Shown here: piece after piece, positions 63,601 through 64,000 of the stretch
Numbering within the stretch: position 1 is the first letter of the stretch
Layout of the letters: every line of letters begins with the position of its first letter
DNA from: Streptomyces werraensis
GTDB lineage: Bacteria > Actinomycetota > Actinomycetes > Streptomycetales > Streptomycetaceae
Direction of reading: 5' to 3'
Assembly: GCA_014656175.1 (NCBI GenBank)
Contig: BNBX01000001.1
Coordinates: 826,284 to 890,283 of the forward strand
Length of the DNA: 64,000 bases
Translations under genes and position numbers: made by a program
The notes under the pieces: generated by a model
Told to the model about the DNA's origin: nothing
Databases searched by the model: none
The model's input: the letters and a program-made list of their open reading frames with translations, nothing else

Positions 63601-64000
63601 CGCGACCTGGCCGAGGGCGGGCACGGACTGGAGGGCGGGGGTGTAGCGGGAGTTCAGCTTGATGGTGCGCAGGCGTCCCGCGAACAGCCGGCGGCCGACC
63701 TCGCGGAGCTTGCCGGTCTCCTGGTCCTCCTGGCCGAAGCCCTTGACCACGCGGACGCCGCTGACCGCGCCGTCGACCACCCCGGCGACGGCGCCGGCCT
63801 GCGCCTGGGCGTACCAGGTGGAGGGGTGCAGCCGGGTGCGGCTGCGCTTGGCGATCCACCACAGGGCGGGGGCCACGGCGAGCGCGATCGCGGTGAGCGG
63901 CAGGGACAGCGACGCCATGATCACCAGGGAGATCACGAACAGCAGCAGGTTGCCGATGGTCATCGGCAGCATGAAGAGCAGGCCCTGGATGAGCTGGAGG
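60667..64000 (-). CDS. large two-module ABC exporter (partial)
   Basis: The gene runs off the window edge; at least 1110 residues are seen, missing about the first 130. Two full exporter modules are fused, TMD-NBD-TMD-NBD. The first NBD has GASGSGKSTVSLLLP, LTLSGGQRQRIALARA and LLVLDDATSAVD; the second has GETGAGKSTLVKL, TLSAGQRQLIALARAEL (signature altered to LSAGQ) and VLLLDEATAALD. The linker between is acidic and Pro-rich. Usual relatives are separate half-transporter genes, so a single-chain form is notable. Probably a multidrug or lipid exporter. Confidence 0.93.
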   Translation of the reverse strand, partial: LQLIQGLLFMLPMTIGNLLLFVISLVIMASLSLPLTAIALAVAPALWWIAKRSRTRLHPSTWYAQAQAGAVAGVVDGAVSGVRVVKGFGQEDQETGKLREVGRRLFAGRLRTIKLNSRYTPALQSVPALGQVAMLALGGWLAVRGHITLGTFVAFSTYLAQLVGPVRMLAVVLTVAQQARAGTERVLDLIDTEPSLTDGTKELPADAPATVEFDDVAFGYDPGRPVLDGLSFEIRPGETLAVVGASGSGKSTVSLLLPRFYDVTRGAVLVGGHDVRELTTASLRAAIGLVPEDSFLFSDTVRNNIAYGRPDATDDEIRAAARAAQADRFIDELPDGYDTTVGEHGLTLSGGQRQRIALARAVLTDPRLLVLDDATSAVDARVEHEIHEALKSVMRGRTTLLIAHRRSTLNLADRIAVLENGRLSDIGTHDELQRRSPLYRRLLTDPDELGAVSPGHTPAAGPREEDTSVRAELDAEFDAERGVTPRLWTGDREPRDTALDGAPATPELLEQVAALPPADDVPDVDEARAVRPEDSYGLRRLLQGFRTPLLISLALVAVDAGMGLLLPILIRHGIDEGVTRAAQGAVWAAALLGLLTVLAQWAAQTGEIRMTGRTGERVLYTLRLKIFAQLQRLGLDFYERELTGRIMTRMTTDVDALSTFLQTGLVTAFVSVVTFFGIMVALLALDVGLALVVFATLPLLIVATYFFRRASVKAYELARERVSVVNADLQESVAGLRIVQAFRREGDGARRFAERSAAYRSARIRGQWLISVYFPFVQLLSSVAAAAVLVVGGGRVDDGTLAIGSLVAYLLYIDLFFAPVQQLSQVFDGYQQASVSLGRIQELLREPTSTKAPAKPLPVTSLRGEIAFEDVHFSYGDGEEALTAVDLTIPAGQTVAFVGETGAGKSTLVKLVARFYDPTSGRVTVDGTDLRDLDLTAYRHRLGVVPQEAYLFPGTVRDAIAYGRPDATDAEVEAAARAVGAHEMIATLDGGYLHEVAERGRTLSAGQRQLIALARAELVDPDVLLLDEATAALDLATEAQVNAATDRIAGRRTTLVVAHRLTTAARADRVVVMDHGRVAEDGTHEELLRKGGRYAALWRTFVGEDVPAPA

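Overview
The window is Streptomyces chromosome. Evidence: very high GC with strong G/C at codon third positions, chaplin genes, frequent GTG starts with stop-start overlaps, actinomycete regulator families, and many GC-rich hairpin terminators. From memory (not searched), the order chaplin / polysaccharide genes / long chaplin / mmsA / copper genes / citrate synthase / ribose operon / GH3 resembles the region of the Streptomyces coelicolor chromosome that holds several chaplin genes and citA.

Layout. (1) 1-3.5 kb, surface proteins: two tandem copies of a two-gene cassette for small secreted proteins, a short chaplin with a sigma-BldN-like promoter, and two further secreted proteins. (2) 3.8-17.3 kb, an exopolysaccharide locus of Wzx/Wzy type: secreted beta-sandwich protein, two GT4 glycosyltransferases, polyprenyl-phosphate sugar transferase, Wzy-like polymerase, MurJ/Wzx-like flippase, polysaccharide deacetylase, Wzz-like protein, a secreted GH26-like hydrolase on the other strand, an ATP-grasp ligase and an FAD oxidoreductase. 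(3) 17.4-18.3 kb, a sortase-anchored chaplin with three chaplin domains; with the short chaplin it brackets the polysaccharide locus. (4) 18.5-25.8 kb, an ABC permease with an unusual extracellular alpha/beta-hydrolase-membrane-ABC ATPase fusion, mmsA, a tiny MerR/BldC-like HTH protein preceded by direct repeats, and a zinc alcohol dehydrogenase. (5) 25.9-28.6 kb, copZ-copA behind a CsoR-type operator. (6) 28.6-33.1 kb, a 0.65-kb non-coding region, citrate synthase and a RecD2-like helicase. (7) 33.1-37.9 kb, regulator-target pairs: MarR/epoxide hydrolase, YtrA-type GntR/DUF1648 membrane protein, a VOC protein, and an AbiEii-like nucleotidyltransferase with a small partner transcribed from a leaderless promoter. 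(8) 38.1-44.0 kb, a ribose-type operon: LacI, RbsA, RbsC-RbsB fusion, ribokinase, RbsD. (9) 44.2-46.5 kb, a decayed type VII secretion and polymorphic-toxin patch: toxin body without a 5' end, an intact Imm49-like immunity gene, a frameshifted small membrane gene and a truncated EccD. (10) 46.5-52.0 kb, a LacI-controlled sugar catabolic cluster. (11) 52.1-64.0 kb, MFS and EamA transporters, a LysR regulator, Tat-exported GH3, a lipoprotein, an S37-type peptidase, a small secreted protein and a large two-NBD ABC exporter cut by the window end.

The most unusual parts are the toxin/Imm49/type VII remnant, the duplicated secreted cassette beside the chaplin, the chaplin-bracketed polysaccharide locus, the hydrolase-ABC fusion, and the BldC-like gene with helically phased direct repeats. 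No rRNA, tRNA, CRISPR array, transposase or phage integrase was seen.
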